Virus record (IMG/VR): IMGVR_UViG_3300001533_001542
Span: 1-30,806 of that record
Length of the DNA stretch: 30,806 nucleotides
Reading direction: 5' to 3' (one strand)
DNA from: a virus
This document shows, piece after piece, positions 1 to 6,741 of this stretch. Below the pieces are notes generated by a model. It worked only from the letters and a program-made list of their open reading frames with translations. It searched no databases and was not told the origin of the DNA. Position 1 is the first letter of the stretch; each line of letters starts with the position of its first letter. A program made the translations under genes and the position numbers.

Positions 1-140
1 ATTCAAACAAAAACAAAGCAAAAGGTAATAATTATTTTGAAGTGGATTTATTAAAAGAGATTAAAGAAATTCATAATAATTTAAACCCTTTATTTTTAAA
101 GGATGTTAAAGATAATGAATTTTTAGAAGTTTTAAAACAA
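1..140. other. AT-rich segment of foreign composition at the left edge
   Basis: The first roughly 130-140 bases are about 20% G+C, against about 45% for the rest. One + frame (3-188) is open and would encode a Lys/Asn/Leu-rich peptide (it contains NNYFEVDLLKEIKEIHNNL), typical of a low-GC genome. The composition changes between about 130 and 150, inside a purine-rich stretch. The downstream AAA+ reading frame meets a TAA at 133-135 exactly here. I infer a join between two different DNAs, either an assembly chimera or a real recombination edge. I do not recognise the short peptide. Confidence 0.6.
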
Positions 141-630
141 TGCAGAGAAGAAGCAAAGCGAAGCGGAGGCTACAGAAGAGGTTGTTGAGAATGAGATTGA
201 GAATCCGGTTTCTGAAGAAAGCGCGAATGACTTTCACTTTAACTCAAAGGTGGTATTCATCACTAACTATGAGTCGGTTCCTCAAGCCCTTCAAGATCGT
301 TGTTCAACTCTAAAGATGATCTATTCCAATGAGGATGTGTTGAAGATCATTGAAACGAACGTATTGAAGATCGCTCCTTCCCATGTTCCCGAAGCACGTG
401 AGATTTTTACAACAATTAGTGGAATGTTCCTTGAGGATAAGGGGTCTGGAGTAGCGCTTGCGAATGAGATTGATCAGAAGGCGATGCTTGAGTTCCTCCG
501 AACACAAAACAGAAATGGGCTTCTAAAGCGCACACTCTCAATTCGATTGTTCAAAAAGGCCTTATCCCTCTATGTATTGACAAAGGAATCTCCTTATTGG
601 AAGACGGTTGTGATGTCGGAACTTGCATAG
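136..630 (+). CDS. AAA+ ATPase, C-terminal part only (5' truncated)
   Basis: The frame is open from 136 to the TAG at 628-630. It begins with an acidic, Lys-rich linker (AEKKQSEAEATEE...), followed by the second half of an AAA+ core. Visible elements are a beta strand ending in sensor 1 (VVFITNYE), the downstream QDRCS with a probable arginine finger, and a helical C-terminal region (LSIRLFKKAL). The Walker A and Walker B parts are missing, and no start codon exists before GTG 250, which would begin inside the core fold. The gene therefore really starts outside this sequence and is cut by the AT-rich segment. Related phage ATPases are remodelling or loader-type motors; the exact role here is unknown. 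A strong terminator follows it at 671-710. Confidence 0.7.
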   Translation, partial: NNAEKKQSEAEATEEVVENEIENPVSEESANDFHFNSKVVFITNYESVPQALQDRCSTLKMIYSNEDVLKIIETNVLKIAPSHVPEAREIFTTISGMFLEDKGSGVALANEIDQKAMLEFLRTQNRNGLLKRTLSIRLFKKALSLYVLTKESPYWKTVVMSELA

Positions 631-638
631 GATAGATA

Positions 639-1256
639 ATGCCCCGTTCAATCCGAAATACGATCCCCCTAACGCTTCGTACTCTAATTCAGAATACGAA
701 GCGTTTTTTTCCAAATCGCTTTGAGTATCGAGCAAGGGATTCGGTTCACGTGATTCGGATAGAGCGGGTGACGGTGTATGGGGGAGGAGAACCGGGAACG
801 GGAAGAACTACGTATCGAATTCGATCACGATCTTGGCCACAGTATTGGCCGTACTACGTTACTCATGATAGACGGGGTAGACGACATCGGTACCAGAGAA
901 CAACAAAACATGAGTATGAGGTTACGATTCAGATGGACAAGCTATCAATCGATGATACTCGATTCAAGATTCGTACCGGCCTTGGAAGACTTTGGGATTT
1001 TACAAAGGCGGCCCGCCCCTCTCGTGACAAAAGAGGAACGATTATTGAAAGTAAAAATGTAGAACGGGGAATCAATGGTGATCACTTTTTCCGATTATCG
1101 TGGATACGAAAACAAGCGGGGGTTCTTTATGGTCAGGACTACACAAACGGCCCGCCATTGATTCGGAATCCCAAGATGATTCAGTTTCTCACGAAACACG
1201 AAATCGGTGTCATCCGCTATCTCATGCGAAGAGGGATATTGAAAGGGCGAATTTAG
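639..1256 (+). CDS. Conserved-looking basic phage protein of unknown function
   Basis: The longest version starts at ATG 639 (205 aa), overlapping the TAA of a possible readthrough tail of the previous gene, with only a weak AGGA upstream. However, the terminator at 671-710 lies within its first 24 codons, so the real start may be GTG 750, 768 or 774. The robust part runs from about 790: an Arg/Tyr-rich stretch (TTYRIRSRSWPQYWPYYV), then HEYEVTIQMDKLS and a conserved-looking RTGLGRLWDF segment. The protein is strongly basic. I do not recognise the family. It could be a DNA-contacting or virion protein, but that is a guess. Its stop codon TAG is part of the next gene's ribosome binding site. 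Confidence 0.6.
   Translation: MPRSIRNTIPLTLRTLIQNTKRFFPNRFEYRARDSVHVIRIERVTVYGGGEPGTGRTTYRIRSRSWPQYWPYYVTHDRRGRRHRYQRTTKHEYEVTIQMDKLSIDDTRFKIRTGLGRLWDFTKAARPSRDKRGTIIESKNVERGINGDHFFRLSWIRKQAGVLYGQDYTNGPPLIRNPKMIQFLTKHEIGVIRYLMRRGILKGRI
671..710 (+). terminator. Strong Rho-independent terminator
   Basis: The 11-bp arms AACGCTTCGTA (671-681) and TACGAAGCGTT (695-705) are perfectly complementary, with a 13-nt loop. The second arm runs into seven T residues (704-710). This is a textbook intrinsic terminator for + strand transcription, placed about 40 bases after the AAA+ gene stop. The other strand lacks a T-run, so it is unidirectional. It lies inside the longest version of the next ORF, which argues that the next gene starts downstream of it. 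Confidence 0.85.
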
Positions 1257-1264
1257 GAGGAAGT

Positions 1265-1447
1265 GTGCGAACACTCCAAGAATTGAACCAAAAGTTGTCT
1301 GGAACGCTTGACAAGGAAGAGAATGTCGTATATAATTGGATTCGTCAGGGGGTGATTACCTCAAGACTTTTTCGGGAGTACATAAAATCTCGAACAAGAA
1401 TCATCTATCGAGAGGAAGAGAGGAATAGCGATGGAACAGGGATTTGA
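1265..1447 (+). CDS. Small protein, possible helix-turn-helix
   Basis: GTG 1265 has a perfect AGGAGG at 1255-1260 four bases upstream, which decides the start. It gives 60 aa ending at TGA 1445-1447, overlapping the next gene by 17 bases. The central segment VVYNWIRQGVITSRLFREY resembles the recognition part of small MerR/excisionase-type helix-turn-helix proteins, and the tail is Arg-rich (KSRTRIIYREEERN). Function is unknown; small DNA-binding or adaptor protein is an inference from this pattern only. Confidence 0.55.
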   Translation: MRTLQELNQKLSGTLDKEENVVYNWIRQGVITSRLFREYIKSRTRIIYREEERNSDGTGI

Positions 1448-1727
1448 CGACAAGATTGTATTGGAAGATGTAGATTGCTATGCGTTTGAGATAAGTGAGA
1501 GCGTTTCTCTTTTATTCTACCCAGAACATCGGATATGGACGGCGGAAATTTGCCGCGATACCGGAGAAGAGGGGACGATTCTCTTGGAGCATGATGGGAC
1601 GATTGAAGGGGAAGATGGCCCCCTTACACTTGGTATAGACGAAACACTTTCGATTGAGGATGTCACTATTAGTGGTGAGCTATTGCGGAAGTTTGAGAAG
1701 ATCGTAGAAGGTGTCAATAATGAGTGA
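1431..1727 (+). CDS. Acidic small hypothetical protein
   Basis: Ninety-eight residues from ATG 1431, with GAGGAAGAGAGG upstream. The protein is strongly acidic (about a quarter Asp/Glu), with no signal peptide or membrane segment. The predicted pattern is beta-rich (ISESVSLLFYPEHRIWTAEI, then TILLEHDGTIEG) followed by a short C-terminal helix (SGELLRKFEKIVEGV). It overlaps the upstream GTG gene by 17 bases and the downstream 42-aa ORF by 8 bases, which implies coupled translation. No family recognised. Confidence 0.6.
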   Translation: MEQGFDDKIVLEDVDCYAFEISESVSLLFYPEHRIWTAEICRDTGEEGTILLEHDGTIEGEDGPLTLGIDETLSIEDVTISGELLRKFEKIVEGVNNE

Positions 1728-1848
1728 TTACGATTTTGATGTGTTTATTCAAGAATCGATAGATGAGGTTGTGGATATAGAAGAGGACCATACGCGGGGA
1801 GTTGGTATTTTGGAATCTATTGATCGATATGTAGATATCGAGGAGTAG
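1720..1848 (+). CDS. Tiny acidic ORF (42 aa)
   Basis: ATG 1720 lies upstream of the preceding gene's TGA (1725-1727), an 8-base overlap typical of coupled phage genes. The product, MSDYDFDVFIQESIDEVV..., is acidic. It contains two short related pieces, FIQESIDEVVDIEE and GILESIDRYVDIEE, so it looks like a 22-residue duplicated motif. It ends at TAG 1846-1848. The same frame then continues into the next ORF, whose TTG start is three bases further on, so the two could be one gene interrupted by an amber codon. Function unknown. Confidence 0.5.
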   Translation: MSDYDFDVFIQESIDEVVDIEEDHTRGVGILESIDRYVDIEE

Positions 1849-1851
1849 GAA

Positions 1852-2148
1852 TTGTTCATAAACGACATTGGGACGACAATACGCCTTCGTCTTCGGAATA
1901 ACACAATTTCCTCTTCTGATACGGTTCGGATTTACTATCGAACTCCCTCCAATGTATTTGGATATTGGGTTGGGGCGGTAGACGGAAACAACTCGATTGT
2001 ATATCGAATACAGTCGGGAGACATTACGGAACCTGGTAATTGGCAGATTCAAGGGTGGATAAGTCGAGCCTATGATGAATGGTCAGGGTATACGTCAATC
2101 GTCACCCTACCGGTTCAAAATGATCTTGAAGGGAGCGGAGAGATATGA
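1852..2148 (+). CDS. BppU-like beta-sandwich domain protein
   Basis: Ninety-eight residues beginning at TTG 1852. GAGGAG at 1840-1845 is six bases upstream, a good ribosome binding site supporting the unusual start. The pattern FINDIGTTIRLRL...SDTVRIYYRTPS...GDITEPGNWQIQGWIS resembles the single Ig-like N-terminal domain of phage baseplate upper proteins (BppU/DUF2479 type): a short ND-type opening strand, an alternating beta pattern and a late G-x-W strand. In that family the domain anchors or decorates virion parts. Here it stands alone, far from the baseplate cluster, so a decoration role is inference. It overlaps the next gene by ATGA. Confidence 0.5.
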   Translation: MFINDIGTTIRLRLRNNTISSSDTVRIYYRTPSNVFGYWVGAVDGNNSIVYRIQSGDITEPGNWQIQGWISRAYDEWSGYTSIVTLPVQNDLEGSGEI

Positions 2149-2594
2149 AACGAATTGTCGTACACGAAGAGATACAAAGTGTAATTGTAGATCGACTTTC
2201 CAAAATGCGGAACACGCCTTTCAACATTACACGGGATGAAGTGAAGCGTCAACTTGGAATTGATCCGATACGTGTTCTTCAGTTTGTGTTTTCACACAGT
2301 CGGCCTTCTATTCGAGAAGAGGCGATCGGGACACTGCATGAGTTTCGTGTGGTGTCAATGTTTGAGGATGGACTTCTGGAACAGATATGGGACATTCTAG
2401 AACAAAAGATAGACCCCGATACGGCGGATGATCTTATGAGGAGAGAAATCTCTGATCTCATGAGTTTGGGTGGGAGGGATTTGGAGAAGGCGCTACAGCT
2501 TTCGTATGATGAATGGAAGCCTTGGGTTGCGGTTCACATTCTGCGAAGCGTTTCTCCAAGCACGCTTGATCTTCTACTTTTGGCGGTAACATAA
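2145..2594 (+). CDS. Hypothetical helical protein (149 aa)
   Basis: Starts at ATG 2145 within an ATGA overlap and ends with TAA sharing its last base with the next ATG (TAATG at 2592-2596). It is mostly alpha-helical by eye: repeated amphipathic helices with VLQFVFSHSRPSIREEAIGTL and several acidic and Leu-rich segments (WDILEQKIDPDTADDLM, LDLLLLAVT). The helical pairs have a HEAT-like look, but I cannot assign a family. The coupled start and stop place it in the same operon as its neighbours. Confidence 0.6.
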   Translation: MKRIVVHEEIQSVIVDRLSKMRNTPFNITRDEVKRQLGIDPIRVLQFVFSHSRPSIREEAIGTLHEFRVVSMFEDGLLEQIWDILEQKIDPDTADDLMRREISDLMSLGGRDLEKALQLSYDEWKPWVAVHILRSVSPSTLDLLLLAVT

Positions 2595-3322
2595 TGCGTT
2601 ATCTAATTCAAGAAAGCCGAGAGCTTGTACAAGTCGAAGTTTTCAATGACGGGAACAATTGGGCGATGAATTGGAAGGGCGGAGGTAGTTTTGTATTTCG
2701 TGGTTCACAATCAGCATTTGCCCTTTTCTTGAGGAGACTTAAAGCCTCCGATGACAAGGTTCCACCCCGCAGTCATCGTTCCGAGCCGTACAAGATGATA
2801 GCCCAAGAGATTGCTATGGGATCGGATAGAATCATCTGGGTTTGGAAACACAATCTGAAGAATATCAAAGAGATTGCTTCTTCCCCTTACAAGGAGCGGT
2901 ACATCATCCGCCGTTATAGAAAGCCGCTGTTTGAGGGGGCAAAGTACTCGTATTATGAAAATGAGATGGATGAGGACACATTCAACAAGCTAGTGAAAAT
3001 CAATCAAAAGTATGCACGAGTAGTGATTGAGTTGTATCTTCATACAAGAAATCTTTGGACAGAAATGTCGTTCCGTCCATTTGAACAATGGGAGGAAGAG
3101 ATACTGTTTGGAAGGGAGAACGATACGGTTAAAGAGAGATTCAAGACTTATCAAATAGCCCAACAAAAAAAGTTATTCTCTAGGTATCAAGAAGTTGGCC
3201 ACCTTCAGAATCTCTTGCAGTATGTTCGAAAAAACAAGAGCTATACCTTTCTTCACTTTCGTGAGGATATGATAATTGTACAAGATTTGTTGGATTCAGA
3301 AGAGAAAAAGGTAGAGATATAG
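2594..3322 (+). CDS. Hypothetical phage protein (242 aa), upstream half of an amber-split ORF
   Basis: Starts at ATG 2594, coupled to the previous stop. The N-terminal 50 residues look beta-rich (LVQVEVFNDGNNWAMNWKGG), the remainder helical and charged, with many aromatic residues (KYSYYENEMDEDTF, FRPFEQWEEEILF). It ends at TAG 3320-3322. The same frame stays open beyond the TAG to 3445 and carries a YGANTKWCTT motif, so this may be the N-terminal part of a larger ancestral protein. No catalytic motif is visible. Function unknown. Confidence 0.6.
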   Translation: MRYLIQESRELVQVEVFNDGNNWAMNWKGGGSFVFRGSQSAFALFLRRLKASDDKVPPRSHRSEPYKMIAQEIAMGSDRIIWVWKHNLKNIKEIASSPYKERYIIRRYRKPLFEGAKYSYYENEMDEDTFNKLVKINQKYARVVIELYLHTRNLWTEMSFRPFEQWEEEILFGRENDTVKERFKTYQIAQQKKLFSRYQEVGHLQNLLQYVRKNKSYTFLHFREDMIIVQDLLDSEEKKVEI

Positions 3323-3325
3323 AGC

Positions 3326-3445
3326 GTGCTACTGAAGTTGGTCTATGAGGATAAGGATTGGATTCTTCTTATCCCAAAAAGTTATGAGGCCACTTGTAAG
3401 TATGGAGCGAATACCAAGTGGTGTACAACTGATAGAGAAAATTGA
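3326..3445 (+). pseudogene. Short ORF with truncated YGxNTKWCT-type domain
   Basis: The ORF from GTG 3326 to TGA 3443-3445 encodes 39 residues: VLLKLVYEDKDWILLIPKS, then YEATCKYGANTKWCTTDREN. From memory, the yed-dw-P-yeA-cKYGANTKWCT pattern is the core of a domain found in many large phages, normally followed by further residues of an aromatic F/Y-x-x-Y segment and a strand. Here the ORF stops straight after the Cys motif. It is in the same frame as the 2594 gene, separated only by an amber TAG, and has no good ribosome binding site of its own. I read it as the remnant of a longer gene. Confidence 0.45.
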
Positions 3446-3456
3446 AGGAGGATAGA

Positions 3457-3963
3457 ATGCCATCACCATACGTAACGAAACTAACAAAGGAAACCGGAAA
3501 GCCGATTGAAGAAGTGGAGCGCCTTTGGAAGGAAGCGAAACAGATTGCATCCGAAGAGTTCGGTGTTCCCGTTTCTGAATTCAGTAAGAAGGAATATAGG
3601 TATACCATGGGAGTGCTAAAGAACATGGTTGGGATGAGCGAAGCAAAGGTGATTGATCCAACGATCTTCTTGGAAAGTCAATTGTCTGCAAGGGATTTTC
3701 TTCGGGAGGCGATGACATCCGGCAACTTCTCAATCGGAAATGTTCGCCCACCAGAAGACGATGAGGACGATGACGAAGAAGACGATGATGAAGGGCTTGA
3801 CAGGCTTAGTAGAAACCGGTATAAAGGGGAAGAGCTTGGGGAAGGAGCGGCGGTGACAGCGGCTACTCAATTGATATCGGGGGATGATGAGGAGGATGAA
3901 TCTTGGGATGATGACGATGATGAAGAGAATCTAGTAGGATCACGTCCAGAAGACTTGTCATAA
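3457..3963 (+). CDS. Phage protein with acidic low-complexity tail
   Basis: ATG 3457 is preceded by AAGGAGG (3445-3451) at five bases, so this start is preferred over the TTG at 3442. It encodes 168 aa. Residues 1-60 form a helical domain (KPIEEVERLWKEAKQIASEEF, then KEYRYTMGVLKNMVGM) of a type I have seen in phage proteins annotated only as hypothetical. The second half contains two Asp/Glu tracts, around residues 100-114 and 146-158, separated by a Gly/Ala segment. Acidic tails like this can mimic nucleic acid or bind basic partners, but that is inference. Confidence 0.6.
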   Translation: MPSPYVTKLTKETGKPIEEVERLWKEAKQIASEEFGVPVSEFSKKEYRYTMGVLKNMVGMSEAKVIDPTIFLESQLSARDFLREAMTSGNFSIGNVRPPEDDEDDDEEDDDEGLDRLSRNRYKGEELGEGAAVTAATQLISGDDEEDESWDDDDDEENLVGSRPEDLS

Positions 3964-3980
3964 ACGGGAAAAGGGACACA

Positions 3981-4490
3981 ATGAATACAGGGGTTGTTGA
4001 GCGGTACATTGCATTTGTAGAGAAAACAATTGGGCAGTTTAGGGAAATGGGGTCACTTCTTCGAGAAGACGAAGTAGACACTCCGTCCTTAAACAAGGCG
4101 CTTGCAAGTTACTATGATGTTTCGCTATCACTGAATAGTGAGTATCAACGACAGAAGATTGAACATTCACAACTAGAACTTGACTATCAGCAGTGGTATG
4201 ATGAGAAGTTCACAGAAGCAAAACGGGCGGTCTTGAATGAGTATGCAAACTCAAAATCAATCAAGCCTTCGGTGAAAGAGTTTGAGGTACAACTTCGATC
4301 AGAAAACCAAGCGGCTTGGAGGGAATGGCAAGATCGATTAACAGAATTGGATGCGCGTGTACAGTTTCTATTGAGGCTTCGTGAGTTGTTGAATAAGTAT
4401 GACAATATACTTTCTACACTGTCATACAACATTCGGAGCGAGATGAAGTCATTATCAATAGAAGGTCGGGCAACAAGGTCACATGTATAA
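3981..4490 (+). CDS. Coiled-coil phage protein of unknown function
   Basis: One hundred sixty-nine residues from ATG 3981 with AAAAGGG upstream. Almost wholly helical with long heptad-like stretches: HSQLELDYQQWYDEKFTEAK, KSIKPSVKEFEVQLRSEN, then DARVQFLLRLRELLNKYDNI and LSYNIRSEMKSL. This order (W-Y-D-E-K-F, KS-KP-VKE, RFLLRL, LS-N-RSEM) recalls a conserved protein of many tailed phages for which I know no firm function. It is the last gene before the 4575-4612 terminator. Confidence 0.6.
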   Translation: MNTGVVERYIAFVEKTIGQFREMGSLLREDEVDTPSLNKALASYYDVSLSLNSEYQRQKIEHSQLELDYQQWYDEKFTEAKRAVLNEYANSKSIKPSVKEFEVQLRSENQAAWREWQDRLTELDARVQFLLRLRELLNKYDNILSTLSYNIRSEMKSLSIEGRATRSHV

Positions 4491-4525
4491 GATATGTGAC
4501 TATGTTATGCTATAGGAGGAGATCA

Positions 4526-4549
4526 ATGCGAAGACAACATAGGATGTGA
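4526..4549 (+). other. Seven-codon mini-ORF with perfect ribosome binding site
   Basis: AGGAGGA (4514-4520) is followed five bases later by ATG CGA AGA CAA CAT AGG ATG TGA, encoding MRRQHRM. It lies between the 3981-4490 gene and the 4575 terminator. A leader peptide acting on the terminator, or the stump of a lost gene, are both possible. The rest of the gap (4491-4649) holds only the terminator and the promoter-like motif. Confidence 0.3.
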
Positions 4550-4574
4550 GAGTCGCCGTAAATCGTCTACACTT

Positions 4575-4612
4575 GCCGCTATATGAAGTCATGTAGCGGC
4601 TTTTCTTTTCTT
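4575..4612 (+). terminator. Rho-independent terminator
   Basis: Arms GCCGCTA (4575-4581) and TAGCGGC (4594-4600) pair perfectly. The stem can extend with a U-G pair and ATG/CAT, leaving an AAGT tetraloop. It is followed by TTTTCTTTTCTT. It closes the 639-4490 gene group, just before the promoter-like motif at 4623-4639. Confidence 0.8.
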
Positions 4613-4622
4613 GTCTCAAGTC

Positions 4623-4639
4623 CTACTATTAGCATAGAG
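4623..4639 (+). promoter_or_regulatory. Candidate phage late promoter motif, copy 1
   Basis: The 17-mer CTACTATTAGCATAGAG sits directly after a terminator and ends 10 bases before ATG 4650. A near-identical 17-mer occurs upstream of the chaperone gene and a looser one before the sheath gene. I saw no other full copy in the window. The GAGGG at its right end may also serve as ribosome binding site for the 4650 gene. Confidence 0.45.
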
Positions 4640-4649
4640 GGTCTAACGC

Positions 4650-5186
4650 ATGAGCATTCAAGACAAATTATCGAAAGCGATGTCGAAGGTGTCACGACGA
4701 ATCTTTGATACGAGCATTTCATTCTTGGGGCGAACGGCGTCATGTAACCTCTATAGCTTTGAGTCCGACAAGTATGGAAATGAGTCCTACCGGTTCATTC
4801 GTTCAAGAACAGTAGAGGCCGTTATTTCTTATCCGGTAGAAGTGCCGCTTGACTCATATCGAGAACATGAGACGAACTATCTATCAGATGGAAGTGAAAT
4901 TCCATCTACAGCCTATAATGAAACGGACACGCACATTGACTTTTTTGATGTAATTCCAATAGACGTGTTTCTCAAGTGGGAGGATGATCCAAAAACTGGG
5001 GACTTTCTTGTACATTTCCTTTACGATGAGAAGGATGAGAAGATTCCGATGGTCCTTCGTCTAAGTGATGCGGTAGCGGCCGTTACAACACATCTTATAT
5101 GGAGGAAGTTTTCGGCAACCCCATATCGTGGAAGTTTACCGGAAGAGATTCAGAATGAAATCGCCTTCACTTTGGGGGAAACATGA
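4650..5186 (+). CDS. Probable neck/connector-type virion protein
   Basis: One hundred seventy-eight residues, first gene after the terminator and promoter-like motif. The first ~20 residues are helical, and the rest looks beta-rich with repeated alternating strands (VEAVISYPVEVPLD, DFFDVIPIDVFLKWEDD, DFLVHFLYDEKDEKIPM) and a C-terminal helix. A YPVEVPLD plus IPIDVFLKW pattern in a 20-kDa protein placed upstream of the sheath fits a head-tail joining or neck protein. I assign this only from position and shape. It overlaps the next gene by ATGA. Confidence 0.6.
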   Translation: MSIQDKLSKAMSKVSRRIFDTSISFLGRTASCNLYSFESDKYGNESYRFIRSRTVEAVISYPVEVPLDSYREHETNYLSDGSEIPSTAYNETDTHIDFFDVIPIDVFLKWEDDPKTGDFLVHFLYDEKDEKIPMVLRLSDAVAAVTTHLIWRKFSATPYRGSLPEEIQNEIAFTLGET

Positions 5187-6148
5187 CAACCGGATCACAG
5201 CTAAAGATAAGTCTCGGATTAGACGCCTATCCGAACGTTTTGATTCACCGATACATTTCCTCCCGATATCGATTCTACTTTATTTACTTTGATAGCAGGT
5301 GGCCAAGTAGACTAATCACCTACCAAGAGATTCGGACGCTTCCCTATATCGGCCTAATGCTAAACTTCCCCGATTTTCAACAAGATCGATCTCGCTATAC
5401 ACCGACAATGCACATTGAAGATTGGAATGGGGACCCAGATGATGGAGTGTTTTTCACATTTGATCTATCCGGCCGATATGGGGAACTTGGGGAGAATCGA
5501 AAACATCCGATTGTACCAAAGTTTAGTGGGCGGCTTCAGGAGTTTGTTACACTTTCTGATCTTAACACAGATCAATCAATTTCAGACTTTACTTCTAAGA
5601 CACGGAAGGAACGGAATAAGGCGCTAAGTACAGAAAACAAACTTGCCAAATTGGTAGATGTTATACTCGATACGGTAAAGGACTATGTGACATTTGTCTT
5701 CCATACCGGCGCTACAACACCGATATATCGAGATGATCACAAGTTCAAGAGAACGAAACCGAAAGATAACCATCGGCTTGCATCAAATCCTGAAAAACGA
5801 TATGAGATATACATTCGTGTCTTAGACTTCTTTTCATGGCTTGAAGCGCAAGATACGGGAAAGGCGGCTATAACACGTAAGGACATCAAGGAGGTTCTAA
5901 GCATATCAAACATTCAAGTGTACTCCACGAGTCCATCTTTCCACTGGCAAGGAATGAATTACAACTTATCGATTCTAGATGGAAGCGTCTATCCAACGGA
6001 CATTGAACCGCAGCGATGGGATAAGGTACACGGGGATGATGCATTTCTTGACAAGCACCTGTATGGCTTAATGCGTTCCATTGCGTTTTTCGAGAACCAA
6101 ATGGCGGCAATGCTGACAAAGCGCCTACGATCAAGGGAGATTATATAA
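5183..6148 (+). CDS. Phage structural protein with degenerate SWIM-like C-terminal region
   Basis: A 321-aa protein coupled to both neighbours (ATGA upstream, TAATG downstream). The C-terminal part has IQVYSTSPSFHWQGMNYNL, then YPTDIEPQRWDKVHG and FLDKHLYGLM. In a family of large-phage proteins that I know, this order is C-x-C/DPSF...P...NP...CKHL, a SWIM-like metal site. Here the cysteines are replaced (S/T and D), while the F, P and K-H-L positions remain, so metal binding is probably lost. The N-terminal half looks like a mixed fold (YRFYFIYFDSRWPSRLITYQ). A virion role is inferred from context. Confidence 0.6.
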   Translation: MTTGSQLKISLGLDAYPNVLIHRYISSRYRFYFIYFDSRWPSRLITYQEIRTLPYIGLMLNFPDFQQDRSRYTPTMHIEDWNGDPDDGVFFTFDLSGRYGELGENRKHPIVPKFSGRLQEFVTLSDLNTDQSISDFTSKTRKERNKALSTENKLAKLVDVILDTVKDYVTFVFHTGATTPIYRDDHKFKRTKPKDNHRLASNPEKRYEIYIRVLDFFSWLEAQDTGKAAITRKDIKEVLSISNIQVYSTSPSFHWQGMNYNLSILDGSVYPTDIEPQRWDKVHGDDAFLDKHLYGLMRSIAFFENQMAAMLTKRLRSREII

Positions 6149-6741
6149 TGCGATACATGATTCTACCGCTTACTGAAGACTCTTTCCGAGAACAAGATAG
6201 GGACAAGAGGATTGATAAGATGTTCCAGAGCTACCCTGTCTTTACCGAATCAGCACAGAGAATGCCGGAAAGATTTCTTGACTATGAGAAGATGAGAAAT
6301 ATCATGGGAAAGCGGATTGACATTGCCGTCTTTCAAGACCCAACGGGGAGTGAATTGAAGGATATTATTCAGAACGATCAGATGGCTCAGTGGGATGAAG
6401 GGAAGAGGGCGCGTGGAATCCTAACTCTGAAAGGTAAGCTCTACGTGGGGATGTGTGAAGATGGTGAATTCCTTCATGATGATCTTCTTTTTACCCTTGA
6501 CAAGATGGGAAAAGCAATTCATCAATCTGGGTGGGAGAGAGAGGAGGAGTCCGATATCCTTGCGGTTCGTGTTTCAAAAAGCAAAGTAATTGAACCAAGT
6601 TCAGATTCCTATCGCTACGGGTTTCCGGAGAACATTGAAGACTTCCGCCCCCCAAAGGGGTATACACTATCCATATTTACGGATGAGCTCAATGATACAA
6701 TGCTCGATGGGGATGAAAACTTGTGGGGAGTACAGCGATGA
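6148..6741 (+). CDS. Hypothetical phage protein (197 aa)
   Basis: ATG 6148 shares its A with the preceding TAA, and the gene ends in an ATGA overlap with the next. The product is charged, with no signal or membrane segment. The middle contains a compact beta region (RARGILTLKGKLYVGMCEDG) and the C-terminus is Pro/Asp-rich (FPENIEDFRPPKGYTLSIF). I do not recognise a family. Tight coupling to the genes on either side puts it in the same transcript as the neck-type genes. Confidence 0.6.
   Translation: MRYMILPLTEDSFREQDRDKRIDKMFQSYPVFTESAQRMPERFLDYEKMRNIMGKRIDIAVFQDPTGSELKDIIQNDQMAQWDEGKRARGILTLKGKLYVGMCEDGEFLHDDLLFTLDKMGKAIHQSGWEREEESDILAVRVSKSKVIEPSSDSYRYGFPENIEDFRPPKGYTLSIFTDELNDTMLDGDENLWGVQR

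Noticed and set aside
778-1062. Alternative 94-aa ORF overlapping the 639-1256 gene in another frame
   Set aside because: It has no ribosome binding site and lacks the residue patterning of a folded protein. The 639 frame continues to a stop coupled with the next gene, so this is a shadow ORF.
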